DNA from: JAHFRG01 sp041495205
Lineage (GTDB): Bacteria; Pseudomonadota; Gammaproteobacteria; Burkholderiales; JAHFRG01
NCBI GenBank assembly: GCA_041495205.1
Contig: JBGQCF010000048.1
Location: forward strand, 1-13,752
Length of the DNA stretch: 13,752 nucleotides
Direction of reading: 5' to 3'
Shown: positions 1-6,764 of the stretch, piece after piece
How the letters are laid out: each line of letters begins with the position of its first letter
Numbering within the stretch: position 1 is the first letter of the stretch
Translations under genes and position numbers: made by a program
The notes under the pieces: generated by a model
Told to the model about the DNA's origin: nothing
Seen by the model: the letters and a program-made list of their open reading frames with translations, nothing else
Databases searched by the model: none

Positions 1-114
1 GTGTACGAGCTTGACAACAACTTGCGGCCGCTAAAACACTACTACCTGGGGGACGAGGAAGCAGTAAACCAGGCCGTGCAAGCGGTCGCCAACCAGGGTA
101 AAGCCAGACCGTAA
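1..114 (+). CDS. gpmA: 2,3-bisphosphoglycerate-dependent phosphoglycerate mutase, C-terminal end (partial)
   Basis: Only the last 37 codons are in the window; the gene is open at the left edge in frame 1 and stops with TAA. The visible tail starts VYELDNNLRPLKHYYLGDEE and ends VANQGKARP. This closely matches the C-terminal tail of dPGM/GpmA, where the conserved YYLGD segment and the AVANQGKAK-like end are typical. GpmA interconverts 3- and 2-phosphoglycerate in glycolysis and gluconeogenesis in the cytoplasm. The catalytic histidines lie outside the window, so activity cannot be judged. The envC-like gene starts about 20 bases downstream on the same strand, suggesting cotranscription. Confidence 0.85.
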   Translation: MYELDNNLRPLKHYYLGDEEAVNQAVQAVANQGKARP

Positions 115-134
115 CCTGCCGCTGCGAAAATACG

Positions 135-1391
135 GTGCCAACCATCCTGCAAGACCCGAAACCCGGCAGCGCCGAAAGCGGCTTGCGATTCAACTACAAG
201 GCCACAGGGTTGCGCCTTGGGTTTTGGTGTCTGGTCTGCGCAAGCTCGACCGTCCTGTGGCTCGCTTTAGCCGGGCCGGCTGACGCAGCGCCAAAAGATG
301 AGCTGAAGCAATTGCGCAGCCGCATTGAGGCGCTGCAAAAAGAACTGACTGATGCTGAGGAATCGAAATCGGAGGCGGCCGATGCGCTCAGGGGATCGGA
401 ACGCGCGATCTCGGAAGCCAACCGCAAGCTCTATGAACTCGACCGGCAGCAACGCGAAGTCAACGCTGCGCTAGCGAGCTTGCAGGCACAGACCCGGCAG
501 ACCGATTCCAGCATAAGTACCCAGCAGGCGTTGCTCGAGAAATTGCTGTATCAACTCTACCTGGGGCAACAGATGGATTATCTGGCGCTGCTGTTGAACG
601 GCCAGGATCCCAACCAGGTCGCGCGCCAACTTTATTATTACAGTTATATTTCACAAACGCGGACGGATTTCATCGCAAAACTTCGCGAAAACCTCAACGA
701 GCTCAGTACGCTCGCCTCCCGAACCCGGGAGAAAAGCAACGAACTCAAGAAAATCCAGACCGAGCAGGCATGGCAGAAGCGGCTTCTGGAAAAAGAAAAA
801 CTCGCACACCAGCAGGTGCTCGCCAGCGTCTCCAAACAAATCTCTCAGCAGCGGCGCGAGATTGGAACCCTGCAGCACAATGAGCGCCGTCTTGCGCGCC
901 TGGTGGAGAAATTGGCGAAAATCCTTTCCGAGAAAAAACCGCCCGCCAAGCTCAGCAACAACCAGCTTCCCGATTCATCGCTCGATGCCAGTCCTTTCCA
1001 ACAATTGAAAGGTAAGCTAAATTTGCCGGTAAAAGGGGAACTCACCAATCGTTTCGGCGGTCCACGTACAGACAGCGGTCTAACCTGGAAAGGGCTGTTC
1101 ATCCTCTCGCCAAGCGGACAGGAAGTTAAAGCGATCGCCGGCGGACAGGTGGTGTTTGCCGACTGGCTGCGCGGGTTTGGCAACCTGATCATCCTAGACC
1201 ACGGGGCGGGCTACATGAGCCTGTACAGCAACAATGAAACCCTTTACAAGCAGGTCGGGGATACGATTCATGGCGGGGACACCATTGCCACAGTAGGAAA
1301 CAGCGGCGGCAACGCCGATTCCGGTTTATACTTTGAAATGAGGCACCAGGGCAAACCGTTTGACCCCTTGACCTGGGTCACCGTAAAGTAA
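135..1391 (+). CDS. envC: EnvC-like murein hydrolase activator (degenerate LytM/M23 domain)
   Basis: This is a 418-residue periplasmic protein expected to activate N-acetylmuramoyl-L-alanine amidases during septum splitting. It has an N-terminal hydrophobic segment (about residues 28-52, ending ADAAP, signal peptide-like). A long charged coiled coil follows (about 53-265), then a C-terminal LytM fold (about 297-415). The LytM domain keeps the fold motifs (WKGLFI, LDHGAGYMSLY, LYFEMR), but the zinc-binding residues of active M23 peptidases are replaced: W318 and F322 in the HxxxD motif, N366 for the His of YAHN, and Y399 for the His of LHFE. It should therefore be catalytically dead, as in E. 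coli EnvC. The start is uncertain: GTG 135 has no clear ribosome site and gives a long n-region, and TTG codons near 183 and 210 (AAGG upstream of the latter) are alternatives. ctpA follows after 43 bases. Confidence 0.85.
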   Translation: MPTILQDPKPGSAESGLRFNYKATGLRLGFWCLVCASSTVLWLALAGPADAAPKDELKQLRSRIEALQKELTDAEESKSEAADALRGSERAISEANRKLYELDRQQREVNAALASLQAQTRQTDSSISTQQALLEKLLYQLYLGQQMDYLALLLNGQDPNQVARQLYYYSYISQTRTDFIAKLRENLNELSTLASRTREKSNELKKIQTEQAWQKRLLEKEKLAHQQVLASVSKQISQQRREIGTLQHNERRLARLVEKLAKILSEKKPPAKLSNNQLPDSSLDASPFQQLKGKLNLPVKGELTNRFGGPRTDSGLTWKGLFILSPSGQEVKAIAGGQVVFADWLRGFGNLIILDHGAGYMSLYSNNETLYKQVGDTIHGGDTIATVGNSGGNADSGLYFEMRHQGKPFDPLTWVTVK

Positions 1392-1434
1392 CTCAGCAAT
1401 ACGGTCGCTTCCGGCGATTCGAGGAGATTTTTAG

Positions 1435-2844
1435 ATGCGAAGCAAATTAGAGCAAATTGGGCTGATCGTGCTGAGCGCGTTGCTCGGCGCGGCCCTGAGC
1501 CTGAATTTTTCAGCGGTGGCGCAAAAAGACGCCGGCGCGCCTTTGCCGGTCGAGGAATTGCGCGCCTTCACCGAAGTATTCGGGCGCATTAAAAACGACT
1601 ATGTCGAACCGGTGGACGACAAGAAGCTCATCACCGAAGCAATTAACGGCATGCTCACCGGGCTGGATCCTCATTCCGCCTACCTTGACTCGGACGCCTT
1701 CAAGGAATTGCAGGTGGGCACCCAGGGCGAGTTCGGCGGCTTGGGCATCGAAGTCGGCATGGAAGACGGTTTCGTCAAAGTGGTCTCGCCGATTGAAGAT
1801 ACGCCCGCCTATAACGCGGGCCTCAAAACCGGCGATCTCATCATCAAGCTCGATGACAGCGCGGTCAAAGGCATGACCCTCAACGAAGCGGTCAAGCGCA
1901 TGCGCGGCAAACCCAATACTCAGATCATACTCACCGTGGTGCGCAAGGGCGAGTCCAAGCCTCTGGTATTCACCCTGACGCGCGCGGTCATCAAGGTTCA
2001 AAGCGTCAAATCCAAGCTGATCGAACCGGGCTACGGCTTTATCCGCATCACCCAGTTCCAGGAGCACACCGGGGAAACGCTGGCCAAGGCGCTCACCGAT
2101 CTATACAAGCCTAGCCCGCTGAAAGGTCTGGTTCTGGATTTGCGCAACGACCCGGGCGGTTTGCTGAACGGCGCAGTGGCGGTATCCTCGGCCTTCCTGC
2201 AGGCGAATTCACTGGTGGTGTATACCGATGGCCGCACTGAGGACGCCAAAATGCGATTTACCGCCACACCGGAAAATTATTTGCACGGCAATTTCAAGGA
2301 AGATTATCTGAAGAAACTCCCGCCTGCAGTGAAGACCGTGCCGATGGTGGTGCTGGTCAACAACGGCTCGGCATCAGCGTCGGAAATTGTCGCCGGCGCG
2401 TTGCAGGACCACAAGCGCGCCGTCGTCATGGGTACGCAAAGTTTCGGAAAAGGCTCGGTGCAAACCATCCTTCCATTGGGAAATAACACGGCCATCAAGC
2501 TCACTACGGCGCGTTACTACACGCCTAACGGTCGTTCGATCCAGGCCAAAGGCATCACGCCGGATATCGTGGTGGAAGAAGCCACGGTGAACGGCATTGA
2601 ATCCGGTCCGCGCTTGCGGGAAGTGGATCTGGAGCGCCATCTTTCAAATGACAAGCAGCCTGAAGACAAGCCTGCGTCGCCAAAAACTTCGCCTGCGAAA
2701 ACCGCGCCCAAACCCGCACCCAAACCCAAGAGCGACGATGACGCCAAGGCCGAGCCTCCTGAATTCGGCGGAAAAAATGATTATCAGTTGAACCAGGCGC
2801 TCAACCTGCTCAAGGGCCTGCAAATCCTGCAAGAGCAAAAGTAA
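1435..2844 (+). CDS. ctpA: C-terminal processing peptidase, S41 family, PDZ domain
   Basis: This 469-residue serine protease should be exported or anchored to the periplasm by the N-terminal hydrophobic segment (about residues 7-29). ATG 1435 is supported by GAGGAG about 10 bases upstream. Domain order: N-terminal helical region, PDZ domain about 96-183 (GGLGIEV, the AGLKTGD loop), then the S41 protease core about 195-385. The core carries LVLDLRNDPGG (232-242), GSASASE (311-317) and FGKGSVQ (337-343). By comparison with E. coli Prc the Ser-Lys dyad would be Ser314 and Lys339. A Pro/Lys/Ala-rich low-complexity linker (about 408-440) precedes a short C-terminal helix. Family members degrade or trim periplasmic proteins, including cell-wall hydrolases and lipoproteins; placement after an amidase activator suggests a related envelope role (inference). 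Confidence 0.93.
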   Translation: MRSKLEQIGLIVLSALLGAALSLNFSAVAQKDAGAPLPVEELRAFTEVFGRIKNDYVEPVDDKKLITEAINGMLTGLDPHSAYLDSDAFKELQVGTQGEFGGLGIEVGMEDGFVKVVSPIEDTPAYNAGLKTGDLIIKLDDSAVKGMTLNEAVKRMRGKPNTQIILTVVRKGESKPLVFTLTRAVIKVQSVKSKLIEPGYGFIRITQFQEHTGETLAKALTDLYKPSPLKGLVLDLRNDPGGLLNGAVAVSSAFLQANSLVVYTDGRTEDAKMRFTATPENYLHGNFKEDYLKKLPPAVKTVPMVVLVNNGSASASEIVAGALQDHKRAVVMGTQSFGKGSVQTILPLGNNTAIKLTTARYYTPNGRSIQAKGITPDIVVEEATVNGIESGPRLREVDLERHLSNDKQPEDKPASPKTSPAKTAPKPAPKPKSDDDAKAEPPEFGGKNDYQLNQALNLLKGLQILQEQK

Positions 2845-2881
2845 GCCCCGGCTGCGCTCCGGCTCGTGCTCCGGCATCGCC

Positions 2882-3649
2882 ATGAACGACAATCAGCTCA
2901 TAAGGTACAGTCGGCACATCCTGCTGCCTCAGATCGGCATCGAAGGCCAGGAAAAACTTCTCAACTCGCATGCGCTGATTATCGGCGCTGGCGGTTTGGG
3001 CTCACCGATTGCCCTTTACCTTGCGGCGAGCGGCGTCGGCAAAATCACCATTTGCGATGGCGAAAAGGTAGATCTCACCAACCTGCAGCGGCAAATCTTG
3101 CATCACACCCCAGCGGTCGGTACGCCGAAAACGCAATCCGCGCGCAACACCATGGCGCTGATTAATCCCGAGGTAAAAGTAATCGAAGTGCCAAAACGCG
3201 TAGCAGGCGAGGATTTGCGCGAGCTGGTGGCAAGCGCCGATGTGGTGCTTGATGCGAGCGATAACTTTGCCACCCGCCATGCGGTAAACCGTGCCTGCGT
3301 TGCGCACAGAAAACCGCTAGTGTCAGGAGCGGGCGTGCGCTTCGACGGCCAGGTCGCGGTATTCGATTTGCGGGAAGCAACGAGCCCCTGCTACCACTGC
3401 CTGTTTCCCGACGACGGCGAAGTCGAGGAAACGCGCTGCGCGGTTATGGGCGTATTCGCCCCCTTAACCGGCATCATCGGCACGATTCAGGCAGCGGAAG
3501 CGTTGAAACTTTTAACTGGTATGGGCGAAACTTTGAACGGCCGGCTGCTGTTGCTCAATGCGCTGTCCATGGAATGGCATTCAATCAAGCTCTCCAAAGA
3601 CCCGCAATGCAGCGTGTGCAGCAGAAAAAAGCAAGCGGTGAATGCTTAA
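2882..3649 (+). CDS. moeB: HesA/MoeB/ThiF family sulfur-carrier protein adenylyltransferase
   Basis: This 255-residue E1-like enzyme activates the C-terminal Gly-Gly of a ubiquitin-like sulfur carrier (MoaD for molybdopterin, or ThiS for thiazole) by adenylation with ATP. Visible features are the start RYSRHILLPQIG, the nucleotide-binding loop GAGGLGSP (35-42), D59 and NLQRQ (67-71), and SDNF (126-129). Two CxxC pairs (C170/C173 and C243/C246) form the structural zinc site. C186 in the TRCAVMGVFAPL segment lies at the catalytic-cysteine loop. There is no C-terminal rhodanese domain, so this is the short MoeB/ThiF form. Sequence alone does not decide between MoeB and ThiF. The ATG has no obvious Shine-Dalgarno site; the gene starts 37 bases after ctpA and may be translated by readthrough or reinitiation in that operon. 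It is convergent with slmA, with 11 bases between. Confidence 0.88.
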   Translation: MNDNQLIRYSRHILLPQIGIEGQEKLLNSHALIIGAGGLGSPIALYLAASGVGKITICDGEKVDLTNLQRQILHHTPAVGTPKTQSARNTMALINPEVKVIEVPKRVAGEDLRELVASADVVLDASDNFATRHAVNRACVAHRKPLVSGAGVRFDGQVAVFDLREATSPCYHCLFPDDGEVEETRCAVMGVFAPLTGIIGTIQAAEALKLLTGMGETLNGRLLLLNALSMEWHSIKLSKDPQCSVCSRKKQAVNA

Positions 3650-3660
3650 CGACACCAAGC

Positions 3661-4239
3661 CTAACCCCGCATCAATTCCCGCCACTGCCCGGCCCAGTGC
3701 TCCATCGGCTTGCGCTTGAAGCCGCTTTTTGCATACTGGTGCCAGCGGCCGGTGACATAGCACATCAAGAGATTCGCCTGCGCCGCGGCGTCCATGTCGG
3801 CAGGCAGCTCGTTCTGGCTCGACGCGAAGCGCAGCGCCTGTTTAATCGACGCTTCCATCCGGTCATGCAACTGGTTGATGCGCGTTTGTAGCCGGTCGTC
3901 CTCGTTCACCAGCGCATCGCCGATCAGCACCCGCGTCATGCCCGGATTCTTCTCGGCGAAGCCGAGCAGCATGGTGAGCATCGCTTCCAGCTGTTTCACC
4001 CCGCTTTTCTCGTCGGTGGTGATTTTGTTGATGAGGCCGAAGATGGACTCTTCGATGAATTCAATAAGTCCCTCGAACATCTGCGCCTTGCTGGCAAAAT
4101 GGCGGTACAAAGCGGCTTCGGAGACGTCGAGCTTCGCCGCCAGCGCGGCGGTGGTGATTTTCTCGGCGCGCGGATTCTGCAGCATCTGCGCCAGCGTCTG
4201 CAGGATCTGTAATTTGCGTTCACCGTGCTTAGCTGGCAT
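3661..4239 (-). CDS. slmA: Nucleoid occlusion factor SlmA (TetR family)
   Basis: The product is a 192-residue TetR-type DNA-binding protein. The helix-turn-helix is at about residues 28-58 (ITTAALAAKLDVSEAALYRHF, with the SEAALYRHF recognition helix typical of SlmA). A helical C-terminal domain includes LLGFAEKNPGMTRVLIGDAL and ends GRWHQYAKSGFKRKP..HW. Those segments are characteristic of SlmA rather than metabolite-sensing TetR regulators. SlmA binds specific chromosomal sites and antagonises FtsZ assembly over the nucleoid. The gene starts 30 bases after the argB stop on the same strand, so argB-slmA are probably cotranscribed, a pairing known in betaproteobacteria. I saw no SlmA-binding-site palindrome (GTGAGTACTCAC type) in this window. 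Confidence 0.88.
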   Translation of the reverse strand: MPAKHGERKLQILQTLAQMLQNPRAEKITTAALAAKLDVSEAALYRHFASKAQMFEGLIEFIEESIFGLINKITTDEKSGVKQLEAMLTMLLGFAEKNPGMTRVLIGDALVNEDDRLQTRINQLHDRMEASIKQALRFASSQNELPADMDAAAQANLLMCYVTGRWHQYAKSGFKRKPMEHWAGQWRELMRG

Positions 4240-4269
4240 GACTTAACCCTCGCCTCAAATTTATGACAC

Positions 4270-5163
4270 TCATCGCGCGCCCGCACGAATCAGCGTGCCC
4301 ACGCCTTCGTCGGTGAGAATTTCCAGGAGCAGCGCGTGCTCAACCCGACCATCTATGATGTGGCAGGTTTTCACGCCGTTACGCACCGCCTCCAGCGCGC
4401 AGTTCACCTTGGGCAGCATGCCTCCTGAAATGGTGCCATCCTCAATCAGGCTTTTCACCTTGGCAGCGTTAAGACCGGTCAGCACGTTGCCTTTCTTATC
4501 CAGCACCCCGGGCGTATTGGTGAGCAGAATCAGCTTCTCCGCTTTCAACGTCTCGGCGATTTTCCCCGCCACCAGGTCGGCGTTGATATTGTAGGACTCG
4601 CCCTTGTCGCCCACACCGATGGGTGCGATCACCGGAATAAAATCCTGGCTGTCAAGCAAGGACACGATCTGGGGATCAATGCCCACCACTTCGCCGACGT
4701 GCCCCATATCCAGCCATTCTTCCTTGTTTGCAGTGCTTTTCAGTTTCAACTTGCGGGCGCGGATAAAATCCCCATCCTTGCCGGTCAAGCCTATCGCCCT
4801 GCCGCCGTGCTGATTGATGAGGCTGACAATCTGCTTGTTGACCTGTCCCCCTAATACCATTTCCACCACGTCCATGGTTTCGCGGTCGGTGACCCGCATC
4901 CCTTGGACGAATTCGCTTTGCTTGCCGACACGTTTCAAGAGCTCGTTGATGTGCGGCCCGCCGCCGTGCACCACTACCGGGTTCATGCCGACGAGCCTCA
5001 GCAGCACCACGTCGCGGGCGAAGCCGTGCTTGAGGGATTCCTCTATCATGGCGTTGCCGCCATACTTGATAACGATGGTCTTGCCGTGAAAGCGCTGGAT
5101 GTACGGCAGCGCCTCGGCGAGGTCGCTGGCCTTTTGCCTGGCGCTGGTCGGATTGAGTGGCAT
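4270..5163 (-). CDS. argB: Acetylglutamate kinase
   Basis: This 297-residue amino-acid-kinase-family enzyme phosphorylates N-acetyl-L-glutamate with ATP, the second step of arginine synthesis, in the cytoplasm. Motifs are KYGGNAM (33-39, ATP site), VHGGGP (65-70, substrate site), GLTGKDG (125-131) and the C-terminal region GGMLPKVNCALEAV. I chose ATG at 5163: it gives the family-typical start and has AGGCAGGA just upstream. A TTG at 5184 is in frame but would place that ribosome site inside the gene. The N-terminal helix preceding KYGG (about residues 6-26, ALPYIQRFHGK) is the extension found in hexameric, arginine-inhibited enzymes and absent from E. coli ArgB, so feedback inhibition by arginine is likely (inference from family). 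It lies upstream of slmA. Confidence 0.95.
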   Translation of the reverse strand: MPLNPTSARQKASDLAEALPYIQRFHGKTIVIKYGGNAMIEESLKHGFARDVVLLRLVGMNPVVVHGGGPHINELLKRVGKQSEFVQGMRVTDRETMDVVEMVLGGQVNKQIVSLINQHGGRAIGLTGKDGDFIRARKLKLKSTANKEEWLDMGHVGEVVGIDPQIVSLLDSQDFIPVIAPIGVGDKGESYNINADLVAGKIAETLKAEKLILLTNTPGVLDKKGNVLTGLNAAKVKSLIEDGTISGGMLPKVNCALEAVRNGVKTCHIIDGRVEHALLLEILTDEGVGTLIRAGAR

Positions 5164-5176
5164 GGCTGTCCTGCCT

Positions 5177-5210
5177 GGTTGCAAAGTGCATCATTTTACA
5201 CTCTGCAACC
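5177..5210 (-). promoter_or_regulatory. Inverted repeat in the argB upstream region, overlapping a possible -10 box
   Basis: GGTTGCAAAGTG (5177-5188) and CACTCTGCAACC (5199-5210) are inverted copies matching at 11 of 12 positions, with a 10-base spacer. Read on the minus strand the spacer contains TAAAAT (5193-5198), a plausible -10 element for argB, with no convincing -35. The argB ribosome site (AGGCAGGA) begins just beyond the inner arm. The repeat could be an operator over the promoter or an RNA hairpin in the leader. It does not match the E. coli ARG-box consensus, so ArgR is not implied. Confidence 0.5.
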
Positions 5211-5213
5211 TTA

Positions 5214-5244
5214 AAACAAAAAAGGCGGCACTAGGCCGCCTTTT
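5214..5244 (-). terminator. Rho-independent terminator of hsp20
   Basis: On the minus strand, AAAGGCGGC pairs with GCCGCCTTT (5235-5243 and 5221-5229 on the plus strand), a perfect 9-bp stem with a 5-base loop. It is followed by a T-rich run (TTTTGTTTT) across 5220-5212. It lies 18 bases past the hsp20 stop, so it should end hsp20 transcription before argB, which then needs its own promoter. The plus-strand reading also ends in TTTT but has no upstream plus-strand gene to serve. Confidence 0.88.
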
Positions 5245-5261
5245 GTCAAAACACTTCCCTG

Positions 5262-5684
5262 TTACTGGATGTAAAGCTTTTTAGCGGAAACTGCGGCTTT
5301 CTTCGGCAATACGAGTTCCAGCACGCCGTCAGAGTATTTGGCCTGCGCCGTGCTTTCATCCACGTCCTGAGCAAGCTGGAAACTGCGCGAGAATTTTCCG
5401 TAATAACGCTCGCTGCGCAGCACTCGCTCGCCATCTTTTTCTTCGTGCTCTTTCTTCACTTCGGCATTGATGGATATTTGACTGCCGTCAATGGACACGT
5501 TGATGTCCTCTTTCTTCACGCCCGGGAGCTCGGCCTTCACTTTATAGGCATTATCACCTTCAGTGACATCTACCTTGACCGGGAATTGTGACGGACCTTC
5601 AAAACTCACCGGCCGCACGAAGAAACCCTTCAAAAGATCGCCGAATATATCATCAAAAGGGTCATAACGCGTAATATTTGCCAT
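5262..5684 (-). CDS. Hsp20 / small heat-shock protein (alpha-crystallin domain)
   Basis: This 140-residue ATP-independent holdase chaperone would bind unfolding proteins in the cytoplasm. The N-terminal arm is residues 1-36 (MANITRYDPFDDIFGDLLKG). The alpha-crystallin domain is about 37-128 (VDVTEGDNAYKVKAELPGVKKEDI ... GVLELVLPK at 120-128). A short tail ends KKLYIQ and resembles the I/V-x-I/V oligomerisation motif only loosely. ATG 5684 is chosen because GGAG lies 9 bases upstream; an in-frame TTG at 5699 would include that site in the gene. A sigma-32-type promoter and a strong terminator bracket the gene, so it appears to be a single-gene heat-shock unit. It is divergent from the sigma-factor gene. 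Confidence 0.94.
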   Translation of the reverse strand: MANITRYDPFDDIFGDLLKGFFVRPVSFEGPSQFPVKVDVTEGDNAYKVKAELPGVKKEDINVSIDGSQISINAEVKKEHEEKDGERVLRSERYYGKFSRSFQLAQDVDESTAQAKYSDGVLELVLPKKAAVSAKKLYIQ

Positions 5685-5743
5685 GATAATTATCTCCAAA
5701 TTAAGACATTGATCAACCGGCGCTTATTTGCACCGCTGGTGTT

Positions 5744-5772
5744 TATATGGGTCGCAATTCGCGCATTTCAAG
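5744..5772 (-). promoter_or_regulatory. Sigma-32 (heat-shock) type promoter for hsp20
   Basis: On the minus strand there is CTTGAA (5772-5767), a 15-base spacer and CCCATATA (5751-5744). These match the RpoH consensus CTTGAA-N13-17-CCCCATnT very well. The expected start of transcription is near 5736, giving a leader of about 50 bases before the hsp20 ATG. Position and match to the function of the downstream gene make this a confident call. Confidence 0.85.
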
Positions 5773-5790
5773 TGCCGCCGTTCCCCTTGT

Positions 5791-5806
5791 GTTTCCACCC
5801 GGAAAC
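5791..5806. repeat. Short perfect inverted repeat in the hsp20/sigma-factor divergent region
   Basis: GTTTCC (5791-5796) and GGAAAC (5801-5806) are perfect inverted 6-mers with a 4-base spacer. The site lies 45 bases upstream of the sigma-factor GTG and 18 bases beyond the hsp20 -35 box. It could be an operator or chance; GGAAAC also resembles a generic ECF -35 half-site, but I see no matching -10. Confidence 0.3.
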
Positions 5807-5851
5807 GTCTAAATTTATTTATCTTTTCAACTTGGCAGCGTTTGGCCGATC

Positions 5852-6448
5852 GTGAATAACCAGACAAAACCAGGCCATATCTCAGCTGGCGCGCTTGATG
5901 AATATCGCCCGTATCTGCTGCGTTATGCCCTGCTGCAATTGCGTGACAACGCGCTGGCCGAGGATGCGGTGCAGGAAACTCTGCTGGCGGCGCTGGAGAG
6001 CCGCTCCAAGTTTTCCGGCAAATCTTCGCCTAAAACCTGGCTGACCGGCATCCTCAAGCACAAAATCATTGACCTCTTCCGCAAGCAGGCGAAAGAAGCT
6101 ACGCAATTCAGCCTCGAGGCAGAGCTGGAAAACGGCGTGGGCGATTTTGACGTGCTTTTCCAGCCGGATGGGCATTGGAACACGTGGCCGCAGGCTTGGG
6201 CCGACCCGCTTAAAAACCTGGAGAACAAGAAATTCTGGGAGATATTTGAAGTTTGCGCCAAACTGATGCCGGCTAACACCGCTCGGGCGTTCATGATGCG
6301 CGAGTTCCTGGGGTCAAGCACCGAGGAAATCTGTAAGGACATGCAAATTTCAGCGACCAACTGCTGGGTCATGCTGTACCGCGCGCGCATGAGCTTGAGG
6401 CTATGCTTGGAGCATAACTGGTTCGGCGGCAGTTTAGGGGAAAAGTAA
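5852..6448 (+). CDS. Sigma-70 family RNA polymerase sigma factor (ECF-like, resembles the TIGR02943 group)
   Basis: This 198-residue sigma factor has region 2 at about residues 15-80 (DEYRPYLLRYALLQL, DNALAEDAVQETLLAAL, PKTWLTGILKHKIIDLFRK) and region 4 at about 130-186 (STEEICKDMQISATNCWVMLYRARMSLR). They are joined by a linker of about 50 residues with the motif WNTWPQAWADP (109-119), longer than in minimal ECF factors. It should redirect RNA polymerase to a small regulon in response to a signal relayed by the partner anti-sigma. It has four cysteines (135, 161, 171, 185), which might bind metal or be redox-active (speculative). Start is GTG 5852 with a poor ribosome site; no upstream in-frame alternative looks better. 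Its TAA overlaps the ATG of the zinc-finger protein by one base. The RiPP cassette follows about 150 bases later. Confidence 0.88.
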   Translation: MNNQTKPGHISAGALDEYRPYLLRYALLQLRDNALAEDAVQETLLAALESRSKFSGKSSPKTWLTGILKHKIIDLFRKQAKEATQFSLEAELENGVGDFDVLFQPDGHWNTWPQAWADPLKNLENKKFWEIFEVCAKLMPANTARAFMMREFLGSSTEEICKDMQISATNCWVMLYRARMSLRLCLEHNWFGGSLGEK

Positions 6449-6618
6449 TGCTGACCTGCAAGGAAGTTTCAATGCTGGTATCGCACTCCCTGGACCGCCG
6501 CCTGAGTCTGGTAGAATGGGTAGGCCTGAGAATACACCTTTTTCTTTGCGACGGTTGCAGGCACTTCCGCGAGCAGATGGCCATCATCCGGCGCGCCTGC
6601 CAGCGTTATCCGGACTGA
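6448..6618 (+). CDS. Small zinc-finger (ZAS/zf-HC2) anti-sigma-like protein
   Basis: This is a 56-residue protein, too short for most gene-length cut-offs. It starts MLTCKEVSMLVSHSLDRRLS and contains HLFLCDGCRHF, giving the HxxxCxxC motif (H30, C34, C37) plus an N-terminal Cys (C4). That is the zinc-binding pattern of zf-HC2 anti-sigma domains. There is no transmembrane segment, so a soluble, cytoplasmic sensor or anti-sigma is expected. The ATG overlaps the TAA of the sigma-factor gene (TAATG), indicating translational coupling and roughly equal synthesis, as expected for a sigma/anti-sigma pair. The role is inferred from motif and position. Confidence 0.8.
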   Translation: MLTCKEVSMLVSHSLDRRLSLVEWVGLRIHLFLCDGCRHFREQMAIIRRACQRYPD

Positions 6619-6764
6619 ACTCGAGAGAATTTTTCGGATGACGTGAAATCCAGTAGCGGGGCTCTCGCGTCTCGGTGATTTAAAATGCTTTTGCCCATTA
6701 AGCGTTTTTAATGTAGGTGCCTGAACCGGGTATTTTTCAACAATTTTCTAGTATGGAGAACGTC

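Noticed and set aside
1510..2067. Long antisense open frame within ctpA
   Set aside because: It is a shadow of a strongly conserved gene on the plus strand, with no recognisable motif or ribosome site.
2856..2875. Two GCTCCGGC copies between ctpA and moeB as a REP element
   Set aside because: Only two 8-base direct copies 12 bases apart, with no T-run or convincing hairpin; likely chance in GC-rich spacer.
5164..5184. TTG 5184 as the argB start
   Set aside because: It would place the AGGCAGGA ribosome site within the gene and adds residues not typical of the family.
6622..6666. CGAGAG and CTCTCG as a terminator after the anti-sigma gene
   Set aside because: Six-base arms about 33 bases apart and no T-run; too weak to call.
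6717..6764. GTG 6717 as the start of the RiPP precursor
   Set aside because: It puts 16 residues ahead of a standard signal peptide, while ATG 6765 has a well-spaced GGAG.
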